Below the pieces are notes generated by a model. That model saw only the letters and a list, made by a program, of their open reading frames with translations, had not been told where the DNA came from and did no database searches. From Phoronis ovalis (taxonomy: Eukaryota; Phoronida; Phoronidae), in the NCBI GenBank assembly GCA_028565635.1, contig JAOXYB010026601.1, positions 1 through 15,713 of the forward strand: a stretch of 15,713 nucleotides of DNA, given 5' to 3'. This document shows positions 1-8,985 of this stretch, piece by piece. The position numbers were made by a program, and so were the translations under genes. Numbering within the stretch: position 1 is the stretch's first letter; each line of letters opens with the position of its first letter.

Positions 1-54
1 ATAATATAATCTTAATAATTAACAATAGTTAAATATAAATTATATGTATATACT

Positions 55-80
55 TATATATATATATATATATATATATA
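55..80. repeat. (TA)13 microsatellite
   Basis: Thirteen uninterrupted TA dinucleotides lie inside the left non-coding region. Such runs are common in mitochondrial control regions, can form cruciforms, and often vary in length between molecules. The exact count may also reflect assembly limits. Confidence 0.95.
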
Positions 81-177
81 TTAATAAACAAATGAAACTT
101 TATATTAGAGATTTTGAATAGTATAAAATTTAATAAACTAATAATATAATAATAAATATAAAATTTGTTAAGTTATT

Positions 178-215
178 AAAAAATAAAAATTCTTTTAATA
201 TTAGTTGTTATACAG
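178..215 (+). repeat. Inverted repeat, left copy (core 194-215)
   Basis: The core 194-215, which begins TTTAATATTA and ends TTATACAG, matches the reverse complement of 15406-15427 at 21 of 22 positions. The only difference is G at 204 against A. The A-rich 16 bases upstream (178-193) also match at about 11 of 16 positions. The element lies 22 bases before trnY, the first gene of the plus-strand block. Its mirror copy sits at the same place before trnA, the first gene of the minus-strand block. A role as a paired promoter or leader element is inferred. Confidence 0.85.
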
Positions 216-221
216 TAATGT

Positions 222-234
222 CTCGTATTTCGAG
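222..234 (+). promoter_or_regulatory. Stem-loop between the inverted repeat and trnY
   Basis: CTCG pairs with CGAG around the loop TATTT. It starts six bases after the repeat core and ends three bases before trnY. The right-hand repeat copy is followed at nearly the same spacing by a hairpin of different sequence, so the arrangement rather than the stem sequence is conserved. Possible roles are a transcription start landmark or a processing signal for the 5' end of trnY; both are inference. Confidence 0.5.
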
Positions 235-237
235 CAA

Positions 238-302
238 ACTTAGATGGCTGAGTTACAGGCAATAAATTGTAAATTTATTTAGGATTTATTAATCTTTAGG
301 TA
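238..302 (+). tRNA. trnY: tRNA-Tyr (GUA)
   Basis: Acceptor ACTTAGA pairs with TTTAGGT (seven pairs with wobbles). The D arm begins GCTGAG. The anticodon arm is ATAAA-TTGTAAA-TTTAT with anticodon GTA, and the T arm is GATT/AATC. It is the first gene of the plus-strand block and abuts rrnS. Among the tRNAs that ancestrally lie between cox3 and rrnS in molluscs, it is the only one still on the rRNA strand. Confidence 0.93.
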
Positions 303-1068
303 ATAGTAATTTGGTTCTGGTTGTAGTTTTGTTTTATCAATTATATATATGGGTGATTTTGCTAACTATTTCAATATGCCAGTATATAGTATTATACAAT
401 TATTGAAAGATAGATAAAGAAATTGATAGGTCAGTAATGGTAAAGGTTGTGCCAGCAACTGCGGTTAGACAATCATTATAAATAAAATTGTTCGGTAATT
501 TAAAATATAGTTATATTGTAGATTAGTAATAAAGAAATATTGAAGAGGTAGAATTCATATAATTTATTATTCTAATGGTTACTTGATATGGAGCTATGAA
601 AGAGCAGATTAAAACCCGGATTAGATACCCGGTTATTATACTTTATAAAATTTAAAACCAAAGTATTAGTGATTAATGTTTAAAACTTAAAGAACTTGGC
701 GGTGCTTTTAACTTCTTGGAGGAGCTTGTAATGGAATCGATAATCCCCGTTTTATCTTACTTTTTTTCAAAGCTTGTATATAGCCGTTATATGCTAATGT
801 TGATAGATTTTTGTAATTAGCTAATTAAATTAATACTTTAAATATCAGGTCATTGTGCAGCTAATGGAAAAGGTATTATGAGCTACATTTATATACTAAA
901 ATTATGTTGGATAAAATTTGAAAAAGTTTTTGAAATGGAATTCAATAGTAAAATTAATTTATTGTGTTTTTTTGAACGGTGCCATAAAGCGTGCACACAT
1001 CGCCCGTCGCTCTCGTTAAAAGATGAGATAAGTCGTAACATAGTAAGTGTAGCGGAAGCTGTACTTAA
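303..1068 (+). rRNA. rrnS: 12S small-subunit ribosomal RNA
   Basis: Small-subunit rRNA of the mitochondrial ribosome. The 530-loop motif GTGCCAGCAACTGCGGTTA is at about 449-467. The AGATTAAAACCCGGATTAG / ATACCC segment is near 605-632. The decoding-site segment GCACACATCGCCCGTC is near 993-1008. The 3' helix segment AAGTCGTAACA, followed by GTAGCGGAAGCTG, is near 1030-1061. Ends are set by the flanking trnY and trnV, so they are approximate. At about 766 bases it is somewhat short for a mollusc but keeps the core. The short open frame at 878-1120 inside it is not a gene. Confidence 0.95.
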
Positions 1069-1136
1069 TAGAAAGAAGCATTTAAGATGCTTTTCATTTA
1101 CGTTGAAAAGAAGTTTGTAATTTAAAACCTTTCTAT
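1069..1136 (+). tRNA. trnV: tRNA-Val (UAC)
   Basis: Acceptor TAGAAAG pairs perfectly with CTTTCTA. The D arm is GCAT/ATGC, the anticodon arm is TTTCA-TTTACGT-TGAAA with anticodon TAC, and the T arm is GTTT/AAAC. It sits between the two rRNAs, the ancestral place, and would free both rRNA ends when excised. Confidence 0.96.
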
Positions 1137-2481
1137 TTAATTAAATATCAAGAATAATAATGAATAATATTTTTTATTAAGCATAATATAGAAAAGTTTT
1201 GGCGAAAAAACTTTAAATTAATAATAGAAGTACTGAGAAGGAAAATTTTTTAAAATTATTATAGTAAAGTTAATTTCTTGTACCTTTTGCTTCATGGTTT
1301 AGCAAGTAATTATTTGAATTAATTAACAAGAAATTAATGGAGCTATTAAATAACTGTGTAGGAACTTAATTTGTATATGTGGCAAAATATAAAATTGATT
1401 AATTAATAGAAATGAAATATGTATCGTCATTAATGATAGCTTGTTATCTAAGAAATATATAGAAGTGTAGGGAGATAGTTGTCATTTTAAGTTAAGAAAT
1501 TAGATATTAAAATCCTATTTCATTCAATTGTTAGGGGATAAGCTCTGACAGTAATTTTTGTTTATTTTTGAAAAAGGTTATTTAAATTTGGATTAAAAGT
1601 GTCCTTATTAAAAATTTGTTATTAAATATAATATTAGTTATCTTTTAAATTTTAACTGTAGAAACAAGGATGTATTAGATAATATTTTTTATTTATTTTT
1701 TAAATATGTATAATGTTAAAATTAGTATTGGAATTGAAATAATTTAAATTAATTTAAATTTATAAAGATTTCGGATTATATTATTTATAAGGAACTCGGC
1801 AATAATTATCTCAACTGTTTACTAAAAACATTGCCTTTTGAACTTATAAAAGGTAATACCTGCCCAGTGAAATTTTTTAAACGGCCGCGGTATTTTGACC
1901 GTGCAAAGGTAGCATAATCATTTGTTCTTTAATTGGGGACTGGAATGAAAGGTGTAATGAAGATAATACTGTCTCTTAGATATAAATAGAAATTATTTTT
2001 AAAGTAAAAAAACTTTAATAGTAAAAAAAGACGAGAAGACCCTGTTGAGCTTTACTATACTTTGTTTAAGCTTAATCATGAATAATTGGTGTATTTAGAC
2101 TAAAATAGTTTGATTGGGGTGATTAAAAAATATTACTAACTTTTTTAAAAAATTTTTTCAATTGAATAAAGATCCGTAAGATTGCGATTAATAAAATTAG
2201 TTACCACAGGGATAACAGCGTTATTTCTTTGGAGAGTTCACATTAAAAAAGAAGTTTGCGACCTCGATGTTGGATTAAAAATACTTGAAAATGTAGCAGT
2301 TTTTAAAAGTAGGTCTGTTCGACCTTTAAATTTTTACATGATCTGAGTTTAGACCGGCGTGAGCCAGGTTGGTTTCTATCTTTTAAAAAAATTGAAATTA
2401 GTACGAAAGGATTATTTTAATTTAATTTTTAATTTTATTAGAATTAAAAATAATGATTTTTATATTTTTTATTAAATTTAT
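1137..2481 (+). rRNA. rrnL: 16S large-subunit ribosomal RNA
   Basis: Large-subunit rRNA of the mitochondrial ribosome. Peptidyl-transferase domain landmarks are clear. They are the CCGCGGTATTTTGACCGTGC segment and GCAAAGGTAGCATAATCA near 1884-1920, GACGAGAAGACCCT near 2030, and CCACAGGGATAACAGCG near 2204. GTTTGCGACCTCGATGTTGG follows near 2253, then GTAGGTCTGTTCGACC near 2310 and AGTACGAAAGGA near 2400 by the sarcin-ricin loop. Ends are placed against trnV and trnL(UAG) and are approximate. The length of about 1345 bases is normal. The 5' half is very AT-rich and weakly conserved, as usual. Confidence 0.95.
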
Positions 2482-2547
2482 ATTTAGTTAGCAAATATAA
2501 TGTAGTAGACTTAGGTTCTATTGAAGAAGTATTACCTTCACTAAATA
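2482..2547 (+). tRNA. trnL1: tRNA-Leu (UAG), CUN codons
   Basis: Acceptor ATTTAGT pairs perfectly with ACTAAAT. The anticodon arm is GTAGA-CTTAGGT-TCTAT with anticodon TAG. It directly follows rrnL, and a 25-base AT-rich spacer separates it from the second leucine tRNA. The order rrnL-L-L-nad1 is the ancestral molluscan one. Confidence 0.95.
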
Positions 2548-2572
2548 TGTTTATAGTTTTATAATTAATAAG

Positions 2573-2639
2573 ATTGTAATGGCAGGTATAAGTGCATTAG
2601 ATTTAAGCTTTAAAAATGGAATTTAAATTCCTTACAATT
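2573..2639 (+). tRNA. trnL2: tRNA-Leu (UAA), UUR codons
   Basis: Acceptor ATTGTAA pairs perfectly with TTACAAT. The D arm starts GGCAG, and the anticodon arm is TTAGA-TTTAAGC-TTTAA with anticodon TAA. It ends one base before the nad1 ATG. UUA is a heavily used leucine codon in these AT-rich genes, so this tRNA carries much of the load. Confidence 0.96.
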
Positions 2640-2640
2640 T

Positions 2641-3591
2641 ATGGGATTATATTTTGTTTCTTTGTTAATTTTAATTGTATGTATTTTATTAAGGATTGCT
2701 TTTTTTACTTTATTAGAACGAAAGGTTTTGGGGTATATTCAGCTTCGAAAGGGGCCAAATAAAGTAAGATTTATAGGTTTACCTCAGCCTTTAGCAGATG
2801 CTTTAAAATTATTTATTAAAGAATATCCTAGGCCTAGGGATATTAATTATTTTTTGTTTCTTTTTGCTCCTATGTTAAGGTTATTTTTGTCTTTAATACT
2901 TTGAATTTTATATCCATTAAAATATTCCATATTAATTTTCTTTTTGGGATTGATCTTTTTTTTATGTGTATCTAGATTGAATGTTTATAGAACCTTATTG
3001 GCTGGATGGGCATCTAACTCAAAGTATGCTTTATTAGGGGCACTACGAGCAATTGCACAAACTATTTCTTATGAAGTTAGAATAGCTTTATTTCTTATTT
3101 CTGTTATTTTTATGTTTCATTCATTTGATTTAAACGAGATTAGTTCAAGACAGTTAATAGTTAATATTTTATTTTTTCCTTTACTTATATGTTGGATTGT
3201 GACTAATTTAGCCGAAACAAATCGTGCACCATTTGATTTTGCTGAAGGGGAGTCTGAAATTGTATCGGGTTTTAATGTTGAATACAGAAGAGGAGGTTTT
3301 GCCATGCTTTTCATAGCTGAATACGGTAGAATTATGTTAATGTGTTTTCTTACTACTGTTTTATTTTTTGGGATATTTTTTAAAATTAATTATTTTATAA
3401 TAATTTTGATTATGGTTTTTTTTAATGTTTGTTTCCTTTGGGTGCGGGGAAGTTTCCCTCGATTTCGATATGATCAGCTTATAATATTAACATGGAAGAA
3501 CTTGTTACCTTATGCTTTAAGTTTGCTAATAATAATTATAGTTTTAGATTGAGTATTAAGATCTTCTTTAATTCTCAGTTATTTCAAGTAA
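2641..3591 (+). CDS. nad1: NADH dehydrogenase subunit 1
   Basis: Membrane subunit of respiratory complex I, next to the quinone-binding site. The 316-residue length is typical. Near the N-terminus come L-L-E-R-K-V-L-G-Y and R-K-G-P-N-K-V, followed by the acidic loop [11 protein letters not shown] and [14 protein letters not shown]. These are hallmarks of the family's quinone-channel loops. Conserved Trp positions use TGA, and the Ser-Ser of E-Y-S-S-G-G is encoded AGA AGA. The start is the ATG one base after trnL(UAA). The frame runs to TAA at 3589-3591, overlapping 17 bases of trnP. That tRNA is on the other strand, so no truncated stop is needed. Confidence 0.96.
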
Positions 3592-3642
3592 TTGAAATTT
3601 TTAACTCCCAAAGTTAATGTTTTATGTTTAAACTAATAACTG
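3575..3642 (-). tRNA. trnP: tRNA-Pro (UGG), inverted
   Basis: On the minus strand, acceptor CAGTTAT pairs perfectly with ATAACTG. TA fills positions 8-9, the D arm is GTTT/AAAC, and the anticodon arm is TTAAC-TTTGGGA-GTTAA with anticodon TGG. The T arm is TTTCA/TGAAA. Read on the plus strand, the anticodon loop lacks U33, so the minus orientation is the right one. The ancestral molluscan trnP lies here between nad1 and nad6 but on their strand. Here it is reversed and partly antisense to the nad1 end. Confidence 0.93.
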
Positions 3643-3647
3643 TTTAT

Positions 3648-4139
3648 ATGTCTTTTCTTTTTGTTTTCGGTTTAATAATTTTAAGATTTTTTATTTTAGT
3701 AAAACGCCCCGTGGCACTTGGTGGTTGTGTTTTAATAATGTCTATGATTTTATCTATTTTATTAGGTGTTGTAGTAAATTCTTGGTGAGGTTTAGTGTTA
3801 TTTTTAATTTATGTGGGTGCTTTACTCATTCTTTTTGCATATGTCACTGCAATATCCCCAAATTGTTTTTTTTCTCGGCCTCAAGCATCAAGGGCTTTTC
3901 AAGCTTTGTTAACCCTACTATTTTTTATTTCTTTAGTTTTACAATTAAATTTTCCAAATTTATTACAGAGAAGTTTAGGAATAATTTATTTAATTAAATT
4001 TAAGCCTTTATTACTAGATTCTTATTTTAATATAAGAGTTTTAATTTTTCTAAGAATTATTTTATTAATTGCTATAATTTCAGTTATTACAATTCTTCCA
4101 GGAAAAACTCAAGGGGCTCCTTTACGATCTTTTAAATAA
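3648..4139 (+). CDS. nad6: NADH dehydrogenase subunit 6
   Basis: Hydrophobic complex I membrane subunit of 163 residues, a usual length, with about five membrane segments. The diagnostic part is N-S-W-W-G-L-V-L-F-L-I-Y-V-G-A-L-L-I-L-F-A-Y-V at about residues 45-67. This is the helix with the pi-bulge region of the family. The first Trp of the pair is TGG and the second TGA. The ATG at 3648 follows trnP by five bases. A later start would cut off the first helices. The gene ends at TAA, 12 bases before cob, with no tRNA between them. Confidence 0.94.
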
Positions 4140-4151
4140 TTTTTATATTAT

Positions 4152-5294
4152 ATGTACAGTCCTATTCGAAAATCTAATCCTGTAATTAAGTTAGCCAATA
4201 GTGCATTAGTAGATCTCCCAGCGCCAAGGAATCTTTCTACTTGGTGGAATTTTGGCATTCTTCTTGGTCTCTGTTTAGTTATTCAAGTCTTAACGGGCCT
4301 TTTTTTGGCAATACATTATGTAGGCCATATTGATCTTGCGTTTTCCTCTGTAGCCCATATTTGTCGTGATGTCAATAATGGGTGACTACTTCGTAATATT
4401 CATGCTACGGGTGCTTCTTTCTTTTTTGCTTGCCTTTATTTTCATATTGGTCGTGGTATGTACTACGGATCTTACATATTTATAATTACTTGAAATTTAG
4501 GTATTATTCTGTTTTTTATAACAATTTTGACAGCGTTCTTAGGTTATGTATTGCCTTGGGGTCAAATATCTTTTTGAGCAGCAACTGTAATTACTAATAT
4601 ACTATCAGCAATTCCTTATATCGGAAATATTTTAGTTCAATGAGTATGGGGAGGGTTTGCGGTAGATAATGCTACATTAACTCGGTTTTTTACTTTTCAT
4701 TTTATTTTTCCTTTCATTCTCATTGTTTTAAGACTTCTTCATATTTTATTTTTACATGAAACATGTTCAAATAATCCATTAGGAGTAAAAACTTATAGAA
4801 ATATAATTCCTTTTCATTTATATTATACGAGAAAAGATTTGGTCGGAATTTTCATTATTTTAATATTAATTTGCTTAATATCTTTACTAGCACCAGATAT
4901 ATTAGCTGAGCCAGAAAATTATATTCCGGCAAATCCGTTAGTAACTCCGGTTCATATTCAACCTGAATGATATCTTCTATTTGCGTATGCTATTTTACGA
5001 TCAATTCCTAATAAGTTGGGGGGAGTAGTAGCTTTAGCAATAGCAATTGTAATTATAATAATCATGCCATTTACACATTTTGGGAAATTCCGAAGAACAA
5101 GATTTTATCCAGTCAGGCAATTTTATTTTTGATTTATGATTAATATTTTTTTTTTGCTAACTTGAATTGGAAGAAAACCTGTAGAAGCTCCTTATGAACT
5201 AATTGGGCAAATAATAACTTTTTGTTACTTTTTTTGATTTCTAAGATTTGGGGCAGTAATAATAGCTTGAGATAAAGTTATTATAAAAACATAA
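4152..5294 (+). CDS. cob: Cytochrome b
   Basis: Core subunit of complex III, 380 residues with eight membrane helices. It carries both b hemes and the two quinone sites. Heme ligands are present at H84 and H98 (helix B) and H183 and H197 (helix D). The quinol-oxidation motif P-E-W is at residues 271-273 with TGA for Trp. The N-terminal L-P-A-P-S-N motif uses AGG for Ser, which supports the genetic code. The start ATG is 12 bases after nad6. TAA at 5292-5294 shares two bases with trnS(UGA), so the mature stop may instead be completed by polyadenylation after tRNA excision. Confidence 0.97.
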
Positions 5295-5359
5295 GTTATT
5301 AAGCTTTAAGCATTTTATTTTGAAAATAAAGGAAAAGTAATGAATTACTTAATAATTTT
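5293..5359 (+). tRNA. trnS2: tRNA-Ser (UGA), UCN codons
   Basis: Acceptor AAGTTAT pairs with ATAATTT. The anticodon arm is TTTAT-TTTGAAA-ATAAA with anticodon TGA, and the T arm is AGTAA/TTACT. It is in its ancestral place after cob. Its first two bases are also the last two of the cob stop codon. Confidence 0.94.
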
Positions 5360-5425
5360 AGCTATAAGGAATTTTTCCACTCATTAGTTTACAAAACTAA
5401 AGCTTTAAATTTAAGCTATAATAGC
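5360..5425 (-). tRNA. trnT: tRNA-Thr (UGU)
   Basis: On the minus strand, acceptor GCTATTA pairs with TTATAGC (one T-T mismatch). TA fills positions 8-9, the D arm is GCTT/AAGC, and the anticodon arm is TTAGT-TTTGTAA-ACTAA with anticodon TGT. The T arm is GGAA/TTCC with a short loop. It is opposite to its neighbours, as in the ancestral molluscan order, and it abuts trnS(UGA). Confidence 0.92.
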
Positions 5426-5427
5426 AA

Positions 5428-5733
5428 ATGATAAGATTAATTCACAGGGGTGTTATTGTTTTTGGTTTTTTAATGGTTGTAATTTCTATTATAACTTTAA
5501 GATTGCAACGAACACATTTTTTAATATCTCTTTTATCGTTAGAGGCAATAATACTGGGACTCTTTTTTCTTCTAAGTATAAGAATTTATGAAAATTGTTT
5601 AGAAATATATCTTTCTTTTGTATTTTTAACTTTTAGTGCTTGTGAAGCTTGCTTAGGTTTAGCACTTTTAGTATGCCTTGCACGGAAGTTTGGAAAAGAT
5701 TATTTAAAATTATTAAATTTACATAAATGTTAA
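5428..5733 (+). CDS. nad4L: NADH dehydrogenase subunit 4L
   Basis: Small complex I membrane subunit of 101 residues with three helices, homologous to bacterial NuoK. Family features are the first helix, the segment L-S-L-E-A-M-M-L-G with the membrane glutamate, and the last helix F-S-A-C-E-A-C-L-G-L-A-L-L-V with the second conserved glutamate. Start ATG lies two bases after trnT. The gene ends at TAA and overlaps the nad4 start by seven bases in another frame. That is the standard bicistronic nad4L-nad4 arrangement. Confidence 0.96.
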   Translation: MIRLIHRGVIVFGFLMVVISIITLRLQRTHFLISLLSLEAIILGLFFLLSIRIYENCLEIYLSFVFLTFSACEACLGLALLVCLARKFGKDYLKLLNLHKC

Positions 5734-7089
5734 AATTGTTATTTTTATTAAATAGATTGCTCTTACTTAATTTAAAAAAAAATTATTGATACGAATTAAA
5801 AATCTCTCTTATTTATAGAACTTTCTTATGTTTTTATTATTTATATTCTCCTTTTAGGCAGCTTTCTTATAGAAGCACTTATTTTTCATTAGATTTATTA
5901 AGAACAAGTTTAATTGCTTTAACAGTATGAATTTCTTGTTTAATAATTTTGGCTAGGCAATGAACTTATGTATTTCGAAAACGAGAACAAGTGTTTTGTT
6001 TTTGAGTTGTTTCTTTAAATATTGTTCTAATGATGTGTTTTTCATTGAAAAATATATTATATTTTTATTTTTTTTTTGAGGTTTCTTTAATTCCAATTTT
6101 AATATTAATTTTAGGATGGGGCTATCAACCTGAACGGCTGCAAGCTAGGACATACATATTACTTTATACCGTAAGGGCATCACTTCCTTTATTAACAATT
6201 ATTTTTTTAATGAAACAACTTTGTAAGAGATTAAATTACCCATTGTTTTTTCTTTTACATATAAATTTAAAATTTGCTTTTTCCTGGGAGTTCATAATTT
6301 GAATTATGATAATTAGAGCTTTTTTAGTTAAAATGCCTCTTTTTTTGGTTCACTTATGACTGCCAAAAGCCCACGTAGAAGCACCTGTTTCTGGCTCCAT
6401 AGTTCTTGCTGGAATTCTGCTAAAACTGGGAAGTTATGGGTTAATTCGTTTTACTACTTTATTTTTAAAGTTCAATCAAATGTTTTCCTGTATTTTCATA
6501 AGAATTTCTCTTTGAGGCGCAGTAGTTACAGGGTTTATTTGTCTCCGTCAGGTAGATATGAAAGCCCTAATTGCTTACTCTTCAGTGGGGCATATAGGAT
6601 TATTAACAGGAGGTATTTTAGCAAGAAATAGATGAGGATGACAAGGAAGATTAAGTATAATAATTGCACATGGATTATGTTCTTCTGGAATGTTTATACT
6701 TGCTAATTTAATTTATGAAAAATCTTTTAATCGTAGAGTTTACATTACTAGAGGTACATTAAATTTATTTCCATATTTAACTTTATGATGATTTATTTTT
6801 AATGCTATCAATATAGCAGCCCCCCCTACAATTAATTTATTTAGTGAAATTTCATTAATTATCTCTATTTTAAGATATAGCAGTAGAACCTTTATTTTAT
6901 TAATGTTAATTAGCTTCATTTCAGCTGCTTACAGCCTATATTTATATTCTGTTACCCAGCACGGTTATACTTCTTCATATTTAAATTTTTATTTTACATT
7001 TTCATCTCGTGAATATTTAAATTGTTTTTTTCATTTTTTTCCTTCAATTTTTTTAATTTTAAAATTAGAGCTAATTAGGAGATGATTAT
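5727..7089 (+). CDS. nad4: NADH dehydrogenase subunit 4
   Basis: Antiporter-like proton-pumping subunit of complex I, 454 residues, normal length. The diagnostic stretch is [18 protein letters not shown] (the L-P-K-A-H-V-E part at residues 212-218), followed by [14 protein letters not shown] second one is [14 protein letters not shown] further on. The ATG start overlaps nad4L by seven bases. The likely end is the single T at 7089, just before trnH, completed to UAA by polyadenylation. The frame otherwise continues to TAG at 7113-7115, inside trnH. Confidence 0.95.
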
Positions 7090-7152
7090 GTTTGAATAGT
7101 TTAATAAAACATTAGTTTGTGGTACTAAAATTAGGATTTTTCCTTTCAAACC
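7090..7152 (+). tRNA. trnH: tRNA-His (GUG)
   Basis: Acceptor GTTTGAA pairs perfectly with TTCAAAC. TA fills positions 8-9, the D arm is GTTT/AAAC, and the anticodon arm is TTAGT-TTGTGGT-ACTAA with anticodon GTG. The T arm is AGGA/TCCT. It is in its ancestral place between nad4 and nad5. Confidence 0.96.
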
Positions 7153-7153
7153 A

Positions 7154-8887
7154 ATGATACAAATAAAAAAAAAATCTTATACACTTCTAATCTCAAATTA
7201 TCTTTGATTATTTTGAATTTTATCTTTATGTCTTTTAGTCTGATGTTCCTTAAGGCATCAAAGAATTCTTTTAGAGTGGGAATTAATAAAAGTTAATTCT
7301 ACTCAACTAGAATTTAATATTTTAGTTGATTTTTATGGGGTTTTTTTTAGTTCTGTAGTTTTATTAATTTCTTCTTCAGTTATATCTTTTAGAATTAATT
7401 ATATAGAAGAAGAAAAGTTTTTATCTCGATTTATTATTTTAGTAGTTTTATTTGTTATATCTATAAATTTTTTGATTTTTATTCCTAATGTTATAGGTCT
7501 GCTATTAGGTTGAGACGGTTTAGGGTTAACATCTTTTCTGTTAGTTATTTACTACCAGAATTCTTCTTCTTTAGCCGCTGGAATAATTACAGCCTTAGCT
7601 AACCGAATTGGAGATGTAATACTTTTAGTTTCAATTGGATGAATAATAAACCAAGGCCATTGAAATTTAATAACCATATTTTCCTCTAATTTTAATTCAA
7701 TATTAAGTATAACGATTCTTCTAGCAGCTATAACAAAAAGAGCACAAATTCCTTTTTCGAGGTGATTACCTGCCGCAATAGCAGCACCAACTCCTGTCTC
7801 GGCTCTAGTTCACTCTTCAACACTTGTTACGGCGGGAATTTTCTTGCTTATTCGTTTTAATTTATTCTTTATTCAATTTAAATGGTTTTACTTTACTGCT
7901 TTAGCAATTGGGGCATTAACTTGTTTAATGGCAGGTGCTTGTGCAATACAAGAATTTGATATAAAAAAAATTATTGCTTTATCGACTCTAAGCCAACTAG
8001 GGGTTATAATAACAAGTCTAGGACTAGGAGTAACTTACATTGCTTACTACCATATAGTAACACATGCCTTATTTAAAGCTTTATTATTTATTTGTGCAGG
8101 GAATGTAATTCACCAACATAATAGATCTCAAGATATTCGATTTATGGGAAATATTTGATATTCACTACCAATGACTGTAACTTGTTTAAATATTGCTAAT
8201 TTTGCTCTATGCGGGTTGCCCTTTCTAGCGGGATTTTACTCAAAAGATTTAATTCTAGAAGTTTTTTTAATAAAAGACTCAAGAAGAATTATATTAATTT
8301 TAATATTAGTTAGAACAATACTAACTGTAATATATTCTCTTCGATTTTCATTATCTATTATTTGAGGGGACCATAAAAAAATACCCTTTTTTAGTAGAGG
8401 GGATGAAGATAATAATATAAATTTTTCTGTACAAATTTTAACTTTTGGGAGTATTGTCAGGGGTGCATTACTCAATTGATTCATTTTTCCCTTTAAAACT
8501 ATAGTTCTCTTAACAATAAGCCAAAAAAGTTTTGTTTTCTTTATAATTATTTTAGCAGTTATTTATTCTTTATTAGTAAATAAAATATTATATTTTATAT
8601 TTTTGAAGTTAGGTACTTTAAAAACTAAACTTTTGTTTACATTTAGCACTATATGATTTATATCTTATTTTTTTTCAAAACCTTCTACTCACGCAAGACT
8701 AAAATTATCTCTCTTATTTACAAAATCCTCAGATCAAGGGTGGAATGAACTTTTTGGGGGCCAAGGCATTATAACTTTTAATTCTAAAATAACTATAGTT
8801 AATCAAAAAGTTCAACAAAATATGGTCGATCTATATATATTATTAACTGTTTTTTTTATTATAATTTTAATACTATTAATAATATAA
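7154..8887 (+). CDS. nad5: NADH dehydrogenase subunit 5
   Basis: Largest antiporter-like subunit of complex I, 577 residues plus TAA. Core motifs are [13 protein letters not shown] (W120), A-N-R-I-G-D and [29 protein letters not shown] follows, with its His at residue 220. The ATG is one base after trnH; the N-terminus holds a short lysine run from a poly-A tract, which is a possible sequencing weak spot. The stop codon shares its last base with trnF. Confidence 0.96.
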
Positions 8888-8954
8888 CTTTTATAGCTTA
8901 AAAATATCAAAGCATAACCTTGAAGCTGTTAAGATAGCCTTTGGCTTTAAAGTT
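8887..8954 (+). tRNA. trnF: tRNA-Phe (GAA)
   Basis: Acceptor ACTTTTA pairs with TTAAAGT (one T-T mismatch). TA fills positions 8-9, the D arm is GCTT/AAGC, and the anticodon arm is TAACC-TTGAAGC-TGTTA with anticodon GAA (one mismatch by the loop). The T arm is AGCC/GGCT. It is the last gene of the plus-strand block. Confidence 0.93.
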
Positions 8955-8961
8955 TCTATAT

Positions 8962-8978
8962 TATAAAAATATTTTATA
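8962..8978. terminator. Perfect AT hairpin where the two gene blocks converge
   Basis: TATAAAA, loop ATA, TTTTATA: seven perfect pairs inside the 31-base spacer between trnF (plus) and the atp8 stop (minus). It reads the same on both strands, as expected for a bidirectional end signal. The sequence is all A+T, so a chance origin is possible and terminator function is inferred. Confidence 0.35.
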
Positions 8979-8985
8979 TAAATAT

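Larger units (their letters stand above)
1..237. other. AT-rich non-coding region, left part of putative control region
   Basis: No gene can be read here on either strand. The stretch is almost pure A+T and contains a (TA)13 run at 55-80. Its last 60 bases hold one copy of an inverted repeat plus stem-loop that recurs near the right end of the window. If the molecule is circular, this joins the non-coding stretch 15385-15713 to make a region of about 566 bases. That is the only sizeable gene-free part, so it is the likely site of replication and transcription start. This is inference from position and composition; no conserved origin motif was recognised. Confidence 0.8.

Noticed and set aside
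161-241. Possible extra tRNA before trnY, with AAATTTG/CAAACTT ends and the CTCG/CGAG hairpin as T arm
   Set aside because: No seven-base anticodon loop with a five-pair stem could be built, and it would overlap trnY. The repeat-plus-hairpin explanation fits better.
878-1120. 80-codon open frame across the 3' half of rrnS and trnV
   Set aside because: It overlaps the most conserved rRNA segments and the whole anticodon arm of trnV. It shows no protein features and is open by chance under the standard code.
2548-2572. 25-base spacer between the two leucine tRNAs
   Set aside because: AT-only sequence with no stable stem; nothing to report beyond its presence.
3117-3314. Open frame antisense to nad1
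   Set aside because: Shadow of the conserved nad1 loop on the other strand; no recognisable product.
2641-8887. Apparent in-frame stops in nad1, cob, nad4 and nad5, suggesting pseudogenes or a nuclear copy
   Set aside because: Every interruption checked is TGA at a Trp position. With invertebrate code 5 all frames are intact and full length, and 22 tRNAs fold.
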